A stretch of 64,000 nucleotides of DNA from Microbacterium sp. BR1 (lineage in GTDB: Bacteria; Actinomycetota; Actinomycetes; Actinomycetales; Microbacteriaceae). The position numbers and the translations under genes were made by a program. The notes beneath the pieces are model-generated. The model worked only from the letters and a program-made list of their open reading frames with translations, was not told where the DNA came from and made no database searches. This document shows, one piece after another, positions 19,198-27,347 of this stretch. The stretch covers positions 186,001 to 250,000 of the forward strand of contig NZ_NMUN01000008.1 in assembly GCF_002812725.1 (NCBI RefSeq), in the 5' to 3' direction. Numbering within the stretch: position 1 is the stretch's first letter; the number at the start of each line of letters is the position of its first letter.

Positions 19198-19503
19198 CTA
19201 GTCGGTGAGCGCGCGAGATCTCCGGTAGAACGTGGCTCGCGACATGCCGAGGTCGCGGGCGACTTGAGCTGCTGGTTCACCACCCTCAACGAGACGGATG
19301 GCGTTTCGGATCTGGCTGTCGGTGACTCGGCGCGGGCGCCCGCCGAGATCTTGCCGGCCTCTCGACGCTTGCTGATCGAATCGACGATCCGCTCACGTTT
19401 GATGTCGTGTTCCATCTGCGCCAGCGCTGCCATGATAGTGAGCAGCATCGATCCGACGGGAGTTGATGTGTCGACATCACCGCCGCCAAGGTTCATTGCG
19501 AAG
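19198..19503 (-). pseudogene. Serine resolvase/invertase remnant (C-terminal part, frameshifted)
   Basis: On the minus strand from about 19503 one frame reads NLGGGDVDTSTPVGSMLLTIMAAL..MEHDIKRERIVDSISKRREAGK, the end of the catalytic domain and helix E of a serine recombinase. Near 19345 the frame changes to DLGGRPRRVTDSQIRNAI, VARDLGMSRATFYRR and a TAG at 19198-19200, which is the C-terminal helix-turn-helix. The catalytic serine and N-terminal 90 residues are missing. The upstream end is cut at the boundary with the lipoprotein gene, so this marks an old recombination join. Confidence 0.85.
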
Positions 19504-20374
19504 CGTCCGTCCTGATGACATTGCGCCAGGTGTTTCCGGCGTCAGTGGTGACACGCACGCCACCCTCGTCCGCGATCGCAACAGCGCCGTCGAGGCTGGC
19601 TGCGATCGCTGAGGCGGCTCCGGTGGCGTTCCCGGCGGTCTCCCACACTGCACCCTCGATGCTGCTGCCGGTCCAGATCGTGCCGTCCGCATCGACCCCG
19701 ATGATGCCCTCCTCCACAGTGGGGTCGGCGGTGATGACCAGGAGGGCAGGGGCGTTGGCGAGGGGTGTGAAGGTGATGCCGCCGTCGCGGCTGATCGTCA
19801 GACCGTCCGGTGTGGTGGCGGTGACCAGATCGGCCTTCACCGTGTCGATGCTGATGTCTCGCGCGATCAGCGGGCTAATGTCCGTCCAGGTCTGTCCGGC
19901 ATCGCTGCTTGCGGCTAGGACAGCCCGGTCGGACGGGAGTCCGAGGAGAAAGTCGGGGGCCGCGGGGGTGGCGGCGAGCATGTGGAAGTCCGTGATCCCC
20001 GCGAGGGACACTTGCTCCCAGCCTGTCTCGGTATGTCGGACGAGGCCGATGTTCGGTGCGGTGAATGTGTCGTCCTGGTTGTCGGGGGCGGGGTGGCCGG
20101 AGGCGAGGAGGGTGTCCGCTTGGACGGTGAGGCCCATCGCGTCGAAGCTCGTCCCGCCGACCAGTGATACCTCGTCAGTAGTGAGGTCGATCCGGTACGC
20201 ACCGGTATGGGCACCGACCAGGAGGGCGCTGTCCTGGTCGAAAGCGACGTCGTGGACGTGCGGGATGAGTTTGAGGTCGGGTTCACCATCGGGGGCCGCA
20301 TTGCATGCGGCGGCGGTGAAGGTGAGCAATGTGGCGAGGCCGATGGCGGCGAGGGTGCGTGCAGGTTTCTTCAT
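19493..20374 (-). CDS. BNR/sialidase-like repeat lipoprotein (F510_1955 type)
   Basis: 293 residues. Signal peptide with lipobox TAAAC (Cys24). The mature part is a likely beta-propeller: IPHVHDVAFD, then repeated Asp-box-like turns (SSDAGQTWTD, SRDGGITFTP, TTDAGNTWRN). This fits the glycosylhydrolase-like lipoproteins found with copper genes in actinobacteria; enzymatic activity is unproven. It starts an apparent run with DUF305, a DUF6153-like gene, copA, copZ-like and csoR, all on the minus strand. Its 3' end meets the resolvase remnant, so the last residues may not be original. Confidence 0.75.
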   Translation of the reverse strand: MKKPARTLAAIGLATLLTFTAAACNAAPDGEPDLKLIPHVHDVAFDQDSALLVGAHTGAYRIDLTTDEVSLVGGTSFDAMGLTVQADTLLASGHPAPDNQDDTFTAPNIGLVRHTETGWEQVSLAGITDFHMLAATPAAPDFLLGLPSDRAVLAASSDAGQTWTDISPLIARDISIDTVKADLVTATTPDGLTISRDGGITFTPLANAPALLVITADPTVEEGIIGVDADGTIWTGSSIEGAVWETAGNATGAASAIAASLDGAVAIADEGGVRVTTDAGNTWRNVIRTDASQ

Positions 20375-20431
20375 AATGGTGGTCTCCCTAGGTCGAGGTG
20401 GGCTGTGTCGGGTGTGGCCGGCGCCTGACGG

Positions 20432-21025
20432 TCAGAAGGTCGCGAGAATGTCCTCCATCGTGTCGATCTCGGTGGTCTGCGAGGCGATGATGGCTTCGGC
20501 GATGGCGATTACGTCGGTGTTCTGCCCGTTGTCGACCTCGGTCTGGGCCATCTTGATCGCGCCTTCATGGTGGACGATCATCTGCTCCAGGAAGAGGCGG
20601 GATGCCTCCGCCCCGGTGGCGACTTCGAGGGCTTGCATGTCGGTGTCCGACATCATCCCTCCGTGGTCCATTCCGTCCATGTCACCCATCGGGGTGTCCC
20701 AGTCATCGAGCCAGGATTCCATCAGCTCGATCTCCGGGCCCTGGGCAGCCTTGATCTGTTCGGCCAGGGTGACGACCTGCCCGTCGATGCCGTCCTTGCC
20801 AAGGATCATGTCGGCCATTTCGACGGCCTGTTCGTGGTGCGGGATCATCATCATCGTGAACTGCATGTCCGCGTCGTTCACATCGGCCGCGGGGGCTACG
20901 GATGCCGATGAGCCCATTCCGGACATGTTGTCCGTCCCGCCGCTGCCGGTGGTGCCGGCGCAGCCGGCGAGGGCGAGCAGGGCGGTCAGGGTGATCGCGG
21001 CGGTCGCCGCGGCACGGTTCTTCAT
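20432..21025 (-). CDS. DUF305 lipoprotein, copper-associated
   Basis: 197 residues. Signal peptide ending LALAGC (lipobox), then a Met/Gly/Ser linker. Two helical repeats each carry a His/Met pattern: FTMMMIPHHEQAVEMADMI near residue 56 and LFLEQMIVHHEGAIKMAQ near 145, with a Met/His-rich loop between (DMDGMDHGGMMSD). This is the DUF305 four-helix fold, often beside copper efflux and multicopper oxidase genes. The HH and Met clusters suggest Cu binding outside the membrane; that is inference. Confidence 0.85.
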   Translation of the reverse strand: MKNRAAATAAITLTALLALAGCAGTTGSGGTDNMSGMGSSASVAPAADVNDADMQFTMMMIPHHEQAVEMADMILGKDGIDGQVVTLAEQIKAAQGPEIELMESWLDDWDTPMGDMDGMDHGGMMSDTDMQALEVATGAEASRLFLEQMIVHHEGAIKMAQTEVDNGQNTDVIAIAEAIIASQTTEIDTMEDILATF

Positions 21026-21114
21026 TGGTTCTCCTCAGTCGTCTGTGTGGCGCGCACGATCGGTGTGATCGCGCGTGAGAGCTCGGCTGCCCCTGACGGG
21101 TCAGCGAGCTGTCA

Positions 21115-21531
21115 TCACGTACGACTGATGCAGAGAACGAGAAGAGAGGGTGGGCGGGACAGCGCGGCCCGGCCGGTGACCACGAGGGGTCCGGCCCGGC
21201 CGAACACGACACCCCAGCTGACGCCGGCGCGGGGCAGGAGGAACAGCAGCGATACGACCAGGAGGGCAAGGACGCACGCCATGGCGAGCATGGCTTCATG
21301 CCCCCCGCAGTCCAGGCAGCCGTCGTCGGTGGGTGGCGCGTCGTGGCCGTGGGCGGCGCTGGCTTCCTGTACGGACACGGCGGTGGCAGGCTCCGCGTGC
21401 GCGGTCGGGGCGGTCAGCGCGTGCATGGCGAGCAGCCCGACGATGAGAGCGGCGGTGAGGGCGATGACCAGCAGCACAGAACGGCCCAGCCCGGACGGGC
21501 TGCGGCGCAAGTGCTGCGCGAGAGCGATCAT
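21115..21531 (-). CDS. DUF6153-like membrane protein, copy 2
   Basis: 138 residues. Hydrophobic segment near 18-42, an extracytoplasmic loop with HGHDAPPTDDGCLDCGGHE (CxxC plus histidines, a possible metal site), a second hydrophobic segment near 92-108, then a basic tail ending LLVLCISRT. The paralogue at 7309-7731 has the same order and ending. A strong GGGGAGGAGG ribosome site precedes the ATG. Function unknown; placement between DUF305 and copA implies a copper role. Confidence 0.65.
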   Translation of the reverse strand: MIALAQHLRRSPSGLGRSVLLVIALTAALIVGLLAMHALTAPTAHAEPATAVSVQEASAAHGHDAPPTDDGCLDCGGHEAMLAMACVLALLVVSLLFLLPRAGVSWGVVFGRAGPLVVTGRAALSRPPSLLVLCISRT

Positions 21532-21603
21532 CGAGATCTCACCTCCTCCCCTTCAGGGTAATCGTCACTGGTCGCCGGCGTTGAACCGCCCGGCCATCAG
21601 GTC

Positions 21604-23877
21604 TCAGGCGGGCTGCGGGACCCGCGTCGCGGGTGCGGTGGACACCGTCGGCGCCGGCGCTGGGCGGAATCGTCGCAGGCGGAGGCTGTTGGTCACGACG
21701 AACACGGATGACAGGGCCATCGCTGCGGCGGCGACCAGGGGGTTGAGCAGGCCGAGCATTGCGATCGGGATCGCGGCGATGTTGTAGGCGAACGCCCAGA
21801 ACAGGTTGCCCTTGATGGTGCCCAGGGTCCGGTGCGACAGCCGGATCGCATCCGCGACGACCAGGAGGTCGCCGGAGGCGATGGTCACGTCACTGGCGGC
21901 GATGGCGGCGTCCGTCCCGCCCCCCATCGCGATGCCGAGGTCGGCCGCGGCGAGGGCTGCGGCATCGTTCACACCGTCACCGACCATCGCCACGACACGC
22001 CCCGAGGATTGCAGTTGCCGGATGGTGTCGAGCTTTCTGGCGGGGGTGACCCCAGCCCGAACCTCGTCGATCCCGACCAGACCTGCAATGTGTTCGGCGG
22101 CGCCGGCGTTGTCGCCGGTGAGCAGCACGGGACGCAGGCCCAGGGCGCGGAATCGGGTGATCGCGCCCGCACTGGTCGGCTTGACGGTGTCGGAGACCGC
22201 GACGATACCGAGGAATTCCCCGTCGCGGGCGACCGCGATCACCGTGCCCCCGGCAGCCTCCAGCACCTCCGCCTCACCGCGGAAACGGATCGGCAGATGA
22301 ACGGACCACTGGTCCTCAACCCACTGCGGGCGTCCAGCCACGACCAGCGACCCGTCGAGCACAGCCTGGACGCCGAAACCGGCGTGCGACGCGAACGTCT
22401 CCGCCACCGGCGCCGCGCCATCATGAGCGGTCACGATGGCCCGCGCCACGGGGTGTTCGGATCCCCACTCCGCACCAGCGGCGATCCGCAGCAGCTCCTG
22501 GTCGGTGACGCCGGGCGCCGCCGAGACGGTGGTCACGGTCATCGCGCCCTGCGTGACGGTGCCGGTCTTGTCCAGCACGATCGTGTCGACCTCACGCGTC
22601 TGCTCGAGCACCTGCGGGCCACGAATGAGGATGCCCAGCTGTGACCCGCGTCCGGTGCCGACCAGCAGCGCGGTCGGCGTGGCCAGACCCAACGCGCACG
22701 GGCAAGCGATGATCAGCGTCGCCACCGCAGCAGTGAAGGCGACCTCGACGGAGCCACCGACCAGCATCCAGCCGACGAACGCGACGATCGCCGGGAGAAT
22801 CACGACCGGAACGAACACCGCGGAGACCCGGTCGGCGAGACGCTGCACGCGCGCCTTGCCGGTCTGGGCTTCGTCCATCAGCCGCTGCATCCGCGCCAGC
22901 TCGGTGTCCGCCCCGACCCTGGTGATCTCGACGATGAGGCGTCCGCCCACGTTCACGGTGGCGCCCACGACCCGGGATCCGACGGTGACCTCGACCGGAA
23001 CGGACTCGCCGGTGAGCATGCTCGCGTCGATCGCCGAGGCGCCGTCGACGACGAGCCCGTCCGAGGGGATCTTCTCGCCGGGGCGCACCAGCACCCGGTC
23101 CCCGACGGCAAGCTGCGCTACCGGGACCCGCTGCTCCACCCCGCCGACGAGGCGCGTGGCGTCCTTGGCACCGAGCTCGAGCAGGGCGCGCAACGCCTCG
23201 GAGGAGGACTTCTTCGCCCGGGCCTCGGCGTACCGGCCGGCCAGGATGAACACCGTGACGAGGGCGGCCACTTCCAGGTAGATCTCCCCGCTTCCCGCTT
23301 CCGGGCTGCCGAACAGGGTGAAGGTCATGTGCATGCCCGGCATCCCCGCCATCCCGAAGAACAGTGCGTACAGCGACCACCCGAATGCGGCGATCACCCC
23401 CACGCTGATCAGCGTGTCCATGGTCGCGGCGCCGTGGCGGGCATTCACGAACGCTGCACGGTGGAACGGCCAGGCGCCCCAGACCGCGACCGGTGCAGTC
23501 AGGGTCAGCGCGAGCCACTGCCAGTTCGTGAACTGCAGCACCGGGATCATCGACATCAGCGCGACCGGCACGGCCAGGGCCGTGCTGATCAGCAGCCGGC
23601 GTCGTAGGGACACCAGCTCGACGTCGTCGGCAGGTACTGCGGCCGAAGTGGGCTCATCGATGACCGGTGCGGGAAGCGCCGCGGAGTAGCCGGCGGATTC
23701 GACCGCCGCGATCAGCTGCGCCGTCTCCACCCCGTCGGCGTGCACGCGCGCCTTCTCGGTCGCGTAATTGACCGTCGCCTCTACACCCGGGATCTTGTTG
23801 AGCTTCCGCTCGATCCGGGTCGCGCAGGATGCGCAGGTCATCCCCGAGATATCGAGGTCCACATCGACGGTGCTCAT
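21604..23877 (-). CDS. copA: Copper-translocating P1B-type ATPase
   Basis: 757 residues. N-terminal metal-binding domain with [10 protein letters not shown] near residues 13-22. Eight membrane segments are expected; the sixth has the Cu(I) motif CPC in [13 protein letters not shown] near 392-404. Cytoplasmic motifs are all present: LTGESVPV, the phosphorylated aspartate in [11 protein letters not shown] near 437-447, [21 protein letters not shown] near 636-647. It exports Cu(I) with ATP. ATG overlaps the stop of the HMA-domain gene upstream, so chaperone and pump are co-translated, under CsoR. Confidence 0.95.
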   Translation of the reverse strand: MSTVDVDLDISGMTCASCATRIERKLNKIPGVEATVNYATEKARVHADGVETAQLIAAVESAGYSAALPAPVIDEPTSAAVPADDVELVSLRRRLLISTALAVPVALMSMIPVLQFTNWQWLALTLTAPVAVWGAWPFHRAAFVNARHGAATMDTLISVGVIAAFGWSLYALFFGMAGMPGMHMTFTLFGSPEAGSGEIYLEVAALVTVFILAGRYAEARAKKSSSEALRALLELGAKDATRLVGGVEQRVPVAQLAVGDRVLVRPGEKIPSDGLVVDGASAIDASMLTGESVPVEVTVGSRVVGATVNVGGRLIVEITRVGADTELARMQRLMDEAQTGKARVQRLADRVSAVFVPVVILPAIVAFVGWMLVGGSVEVAFTAAVATLIIACPCALGLATPTALLVGTGRGSQLGILIRGPQVLEQTREVDTIVLDKTGTVTQGAMTVTTVSAAPGVTDQELLRIAAGAEWGSEHPVARAIVTAHDGAAPVAETFASHAGFGVQAVLDGSLVVAGRPQWVEDQWSVHLPIRFRGEAEVLEAAGGTVIAVARDGEFLGIVAVSDTVKPTSAGAITRFRALGLRPVLLTGDNAGAAEHIAGLVGIDEVRAGVTPARKLDTIRQLQSSGRVVAMVGDGVNDAAALAAADLGIAMGGGTDAAIAASDVTIASGDLLVVADAIRLSHRTLGTIKGNLFWAFAYNIAAIPIAMLGLLNPLVAAAAMALSSVFVVTNSLRLRRFRPAPAPTVSTAPATRVPQPA

Positions 23878-24200
23878 GCGGGTGTGCCGGCGAGGGCGTA
23901 CCCCGCCTGCTCCACCGCGGCCCGCACGCGTGGGGCATCGATCGGCGCGGCGCTGTGGATCGTGACGCGCGACGTTCCGCCGGCCTTCAGGTCGACCGAG
24001 ACGTTGTCGACACCGTCGATCGCGGAGATCTCCTCGGTCACGCTCATCACGCAGTGCGAGCAGGTCATCCCTTCAACCAGCACCTCTTCCGCAACTGTGG
24101 ATGTGGCGGGCTGCGTGTCAGAGACGGATGCCGTGGCGCAGCAGCTGCATCCGGCGGAGGAGTCGGTCAGGCCCAGGTCGGTGCGCTCGTTCGTGGTCAT
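23874..24200 (-). CDS. Heavy-metal-associated domain protein (CopZ-like chaperone)
   Basis: 108 residues. An N-terminal extension of about 38 residues with a cysteine cluster ([11 protein letters not shown] near residues 16-26) precedes a ferredoxin-like HMA domain with [13 protein letters not shown] near 42-54. The CxxC core should bind Cu(I) and deliver it to CopA. The N-terminal CSCC is not part of ordinary CopZ and could be a second metal site. It lies between csoR (31 bases upstream) and copA (ATGA overlap). Confidence 0.85.
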   Translation of the reverse strand: MTTNERTDLGLTDSSAGCSCCATASVSDTQPATSTVAEEVLVEGMTCSHCVMSVTEEISAIDGVDNVSVDLKAGGTSRVTIHSAAPIDAPRVRAAVEQAGYALAGTPA

Positions 24201-24231
24201 GATGTGTGTCCTTTCGGTTCAGGGGTAGGGG

Positions 24232-24513
24232 TCAGGAGCGGACAAGGCGAGCGATCGCCTCGTTCGCTTCTCGGATCTTCTCTTCGGCTACCGGACCGCT
24301 TTCAGCTGCAGCCTCGGCGACGCAGTGGGACAGATGATCCGCCAGCAGCGACAACGCGACCGTCTCCAGCGCGCTCGTCGCTGCCGACACCTGGGTGAGG
24401 ATGTCGATGCAGTACTTGTCGTTCTCGACCATCCGTGCGATTCCACGCACCTGACCCTCCGCGCGGCTCAGCCGCTTGAGCAGATCATCCTTATTCCCCG
24501 CGTATCCGTTCAC
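24232..24513 (-). CDS. csoR: CsoR copper-sensing repressor
   Basis: 93 residues, all-helical DUF156 family. The Cu(I) ligands fall in the expected pattern: Cys35 in KYCIDI, His60 and Cys64 in DHLSHCV (one residue less than in mycobacterial CsoR). Conserved Arg and Glu residues in LLKRLSRAEGQVRGI fit the DNA-binding face. It should repress the csoR-copZ-copA run and let go when Cu(I) binds. A CsoR-type operator lies 11 bases upstream of its start. Confidence 0.92.
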   Translation of the reverse strand: MNGYAGNKDDLLKRLSRAEGQVRGIARMVENDKYCIDILTQVSAATSALETVALSLLADHLSHCVAEAAAESGPVAEEKIREANEAIARLVRS

Positions 24514-24524
24514 AGCACGATACT

Positions 24525-24541
24525 ATACCCCCCTACGGTAT
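24525..24541. promoter_or_regulatory. CsoR-type operator
   Basis: ATACCCCCCTACGGTAT is a pseudo-palindrome with a G-C core flanked by ATAC and GTAT, the known form of CsoR sites. It sits just upstream of csoR and would overlap its promoter, so copper should induce the csoR-copZ-copA genes. Confidence 0.8.
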
Positions 24542-24681
24542 GGGCTGGCGGGCGACGGGACATAGGCCGGGGCGGGAGACGGTCATGAGCAGCATGGGTG
24601 AGCGATGAGGCTTTAACTACGCATCGGGAGACTCTCAAGCGTCTTCAGAAGTTTCGATGAAAGGCGGCCTCCGCCGCACGA

Positions 24682-25680
24682 CTAGTAGACGGCGCGTTCC
24701 CAGAAGATGAACTCGCGGTCGTCGTCGGTGATGCCGTAGTGGATGCCGACAGTGCCCAGCCAGGTTGATGCGAGCCTGCAGAGGCTGACGAGAATCGACT
24801 GAAGTTCGACGACCGTCATGGGTTCATCGACGGGTCGCAGGCGGTTAAAGGTGAGGCTCCAGGCGTCCCACGAGTCCTCGACGTAGTCGTCCCAGCCCGC
24901 TGGCCACGGGTCGGGGCGGTGGGGCCGGCCGTGTTCGTCGAGACCGAGTTCGGCTGAGAGGTAGGCGATCACGCGGATCAGCCCGTTTGCGGCCGTCATC
25001 GTGCGGAAGAGGGCGTGGCCGATGTCGTCCTGCCATGTGCGTTTCGACTCGTTGAGTTCGTCGCGGAGGTGCGCGATCGCCTCGGCAAGGTGGTCGACGT
25101 GCAGGAATGGTGAAGGCGCGTGCACGGCGGTGTATCGCTCGATGCGGTGATCGTCGATGTGCGCAGCAAGGTGTTTGCGCCAGACCGCCTGGGTGGGGGC
25201 GAGTCCCTGCGGGTCATTGAAGGCATCGGTATCTTCGCCGCGGATGCGCAGCGCGGCGTGGCCCGCTTCGTGGCGTGAGAGATGTTCGCCGGCGGTCATG
25301 ATGTGTTGCACGAACTCCTCGACGCTGTCGAGCTCGTCGCGGGTTTCGACGAGGGCGAGTCCGGAGATCACGATGTCGAAGGTGCCGTCCTCGTGCGGGA
25401 GGGTGATCGCGCCGACGTGTCCGGCTCCGCGGTCTGTTGTGTAGGGGTCATCTTCGCCGCGTTTGGTGAATTCGTTGACGGTCTGAACCATGTCGCCGCT
25501 GATCGTGAGCCGCCAGAGCGACGAGTCCGGGACCAGCTTGAGGATGCCCGCGACCAGGACCTGCGCCAGCCCGAACTCTTGCAGGAGCCGGGTCAGCGCG
25601 CCACGGGCTTCTGCCTCGTCCTCGCCATCGAAGTGGGCGAATGAGATCATAATCGGATTCGCGACCTGCTCGTCGGTCAT
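24682..25680 (-). CDS. Unrecognised 332-residue protein with an HExxH motif
   Basis: I do not recognise the family. The predicted protein is acidic and rich in Trp and His, with no signal peptide or membrane segment. At about residues 133-147 HLSRHEAGHAALRIRG contains HEAGH, which fits the HExxH zinc site of metallopeptidases, within a predicted helix. The C-terminal half is mostly helical (FRTMTAANGLIRVIAYLSAEL, VELQSILVSLCRLASTWL). A stand-alone gene between the copper block and the arsenic genes. A zinc protease is possible, but the motif can occur by chance and no third ligand is evident. Confidence 0.6.
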   Translation of the reverse strand: MTDEQVANPIMISFAHFDGEDEAEARGALTRLLQEFGLAQVLVAGILKLVPDSSLWRLTISGDMVQTVNEFTKRGEDDPYTTDRGAGHVGAITLPHEDGTFDIVISGLALVETRDELDSVEEFVQHIMTAGEHLSRHEAGHAALRIRGEDTDAFNDPQGLAPTQAVWRKHLAAHIDDHRIERYTAVHAPSPFLHVDHLAEAIAHLRDELNESKRTWQDDIGHALFRTMTAANGLIRVIAYLSAELGLDEHGRPHRPDPWPAGWDDYVEDSWDAWSLTFNRLRPVDEPMTVVELQSILVSLCRLASTWLGTVGIHYGITDDDREFIFWERAVY

Positions 25681-25769
25681 GGGCTGACCCTAGTTGGCGC
25701 CTCGGACTTCACTCCGGCTGCTGCGACTGGCAGGAGGCGCTGCGTTCGCGTCCGGGTAGCATCTGCCCT

Positions 25770-25940
25770 ATGGAGCCGGACCGCGGGGCGTCTGATGTTG
25801 CGGTGGCCGGGGTGCATTGTTCGTGCTGCAGACGCGGTTACGCGCGGAGCAAGCTGCACGCGTTGGGCGATTCGGGCGCGTACATTTGTCGTCGATGCGG
25901 GCTTTACGTGGCGTTGCGGTTGCGAACGGACCCGCAGTAG
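25770..25940 (+). CDS. 56-residue protein with two CxxC knuckles
   Basis: ATG 25770 to TAG 25938-25940. The product starts MEPDRGASDV and holds VHCSCCRRGYARS near residues 16-28 and AYICRRCGLYVAL near 38-50. Two CxxC pairs 20 residues apart are the pattern of a single zinc ribbon. Codon use looks like neighbouring genes (GC-rich third positions). No family recognised. It could be a small DNA- or RNA-binding or metal-buffering protein. Confidence 0.5.
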   Translation: MEPDRGASDVAVAGVHCSCCRRGYARSKLHALGDSGAYICRRCGLYVALRLRTDPQ

Positions 25941-25964
25941 CGCCCGGCGCCGTCGGTGTGGGTC

Positions 25965-26360
25965 TCACGCATCCAGTGCCAGTGCGCGAACCTGCTCGAG
26001 TACGCGATCACGGCGGTCCCCGACCCCGTCGATGCCCCAGCTGTTCGGGTAGAGAAACTCCCATTCGACGAGCCGTCCTGTGACCGGTCCGGGCAGGGCG
26101 AGTCCGGGTTTCATGGTGACGGCGATGTCCGCCGCGGCCAGGTCTGCGGCGGTGACGGGACGTGGGACGGCTGCGCTCGTGGCGATGCCCAGCTCGTTCA
26201 GGGCCTCGGCGATCACGGGGTTGATGTGTTCCGCGGGTGCGATGCCGCCGCTGGTCGCGTTCGCCCGCCCCGGAGCGATGTGCTCGAGGAGGTGCGCGCC
26301 GAGTTGGGATCGGCCCGCGTTGTGCTGGCAGATGAACAGCACGGTGGGTGGGGCGCTCAC
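25965..26360 (-). CDS. Low-molecular-weight phosphatase-type arsenate reductase
   Basis: 131 residues from GTG 26360, which has CAGGAG upstream. The phosphate/arsenate loop is at the very N-terminus: VLFICQHNAGRSQLGAH (CX5RS, Cys11). Further conserved pieces are SGGIAPAEHINP and the acidic ADIAVTM strand. LMW-PTP relatives in actinobacteria reduce arsenate with mycothiol or thioredoxin, or dephosphorylate tyrosine; the site next to ArsR and an ArsC fusion favours arsenate. The GTG overlaps the stop of the reductase pseudogene upstream, so they formed one unit. Confidence 0.78.
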   Translation of the reverse strand: MSAPPTVLFICQHNAGRSQLGAHLLEHIAPGRANATSGGIAPAEHINPVIAEALNELGIATSAAVPRPVTAADLAAADIAVTMKPGLALPGPVTGRLVEWEFLYPNSWGIDGVGDRRDRVLEQVRALALDA

Positions 26361-26998
26361 GCGAAAACTCCTGCAGGGGCGTAGGTGCGGGACCAGGCCT
26401 GGGTGGCGACCTGGACGGCATCCCACGAGGATCCGAGCGGCGGCGTGTAAGACAGGTCGAGGTCCGAGATCTGCTCGACGGTGAGCCCGGCAAACAATGC
26501 GGTGGAGTAGGTATCGACGCGTTTCGCGGTTTCGGTCCGAGCCGACCGACCAGCTGCGCGCCGAGCAGCAGCCCGGACTCGGTGTCACCGGTGATGCGGA
26601 TGCTGATCGGTTGCGCGCCCGGGTAGTAACGCTTGTGATCATCGGCCGCGGTCTGCGTCGTGGCGGGGTGGTAGCCGGCCGCGAGGGCTTCGTGTTCGCG
26701 GAGCCCGGTGCGGGCGGCGACCAGGTCGAAGACTTTCACGACCTGAGTGCCCATCGATCCGGCGAGCCGGGCTGTCCCGCCGAGCGCGTTCTCCCTGGCA
26801 ACGCGACCCTGCTTGTGCGCAGTGGTCCCGAGCGGCAGGTAGGTGATGCCGAGGAGGCGGTGGGGGGTGGTGACCCCGTCGCCAGCAGCGAAGACATGCG
26901 GGAGGCCGGTGCGCATCTGCTCGTCGACCACGACCGCCCGCCGCGGCCCGTCACTGAAGTCCTCCCATTCGCCCCGCGGATCGGCAGGGCTGAACGTC
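26357..26998 (-). pseudogene. FAD/NAD(P) disulfide reductase (CoA-disulfide/mercuric reductase-like), 5'-truncated and frameshifted
   Basis: Only the C-terminal half remains. From about 26990 the minus strand reads RTGLPHVFAAGDGVTTPHRLLG (second FAD motif), LPLGTTAHKQGRVA, GTQVVKVFDLVAARTGL and GAQLVGRLG. A frameshift near 26520 then moves the end, ETAKRVDTYSTALFAGLTVEQISDLDLSYTPPLG (dimerisation domain), to another frame ending at 26357. The first 250 or so residues with the FAD-binding start and active cysteines are missing. The break lies just beyond the divergent arsR gene. Confidence 0.85.
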
Positions 26999-27023
26999 AG
27001 CTACGCATCGCTACACTGCTGGA

Positions 27024-27347
27024 ATGGCGCAGCCCTCGTCCCGGCCGTCCTCGAACGAGTCTGGCGCCCCGCTCGCGAGGAGTCTCGCCGAGGAACTCGC
27101 CCGCACACTTCGAGCAGTGGCCGACCCGACTCGATTGCAGATTCTCAGCGTCGTCCTCGACTCATCAGACGGTCGCGCCACGGTGGGTCAGCTTGCCGAT
27201 GCTCTCGAACTACGGCAACCGACCGTGACGCATCATGTCCGAATATTGGTCGACGACGGTTTGCTTCAGCGCGAACCCGATGGGAAATTCGTGTGGCTCT
27301 CTGTGGCATCTGACCGGCTACCTGCAATCCAGGACCTTCTTCGATGA
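27024..27347 (+). CDS. ArsR-family transcriptional regulator
   Basis: 107 residues. Winged helix-turn-helix: LRAVADPTRLQILSVVL near residues 29-45, recognition helix in LELRQPTVTHHVRILVDDGLL near 62-82. The classic As-binding ELCVCDL cysteines are absent (VGQLADAL instead) and the protein has no cysteine, so arsenite sensing of the usual kind is not supported. ATG 27024 chosen. It overlaps the arsC fusion gene (ATGA), so it probably controls that operon. Confidence 0.82.
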   Translation: MAQPSSRPSSNESGAPLARSLAEELARTLRAVADPTRLQILSVVLDSSDGRATVGQLADALELRQPTVTHHVRILVDDGLLQREPDGKFVWLSVASDRLPAIQDLLR

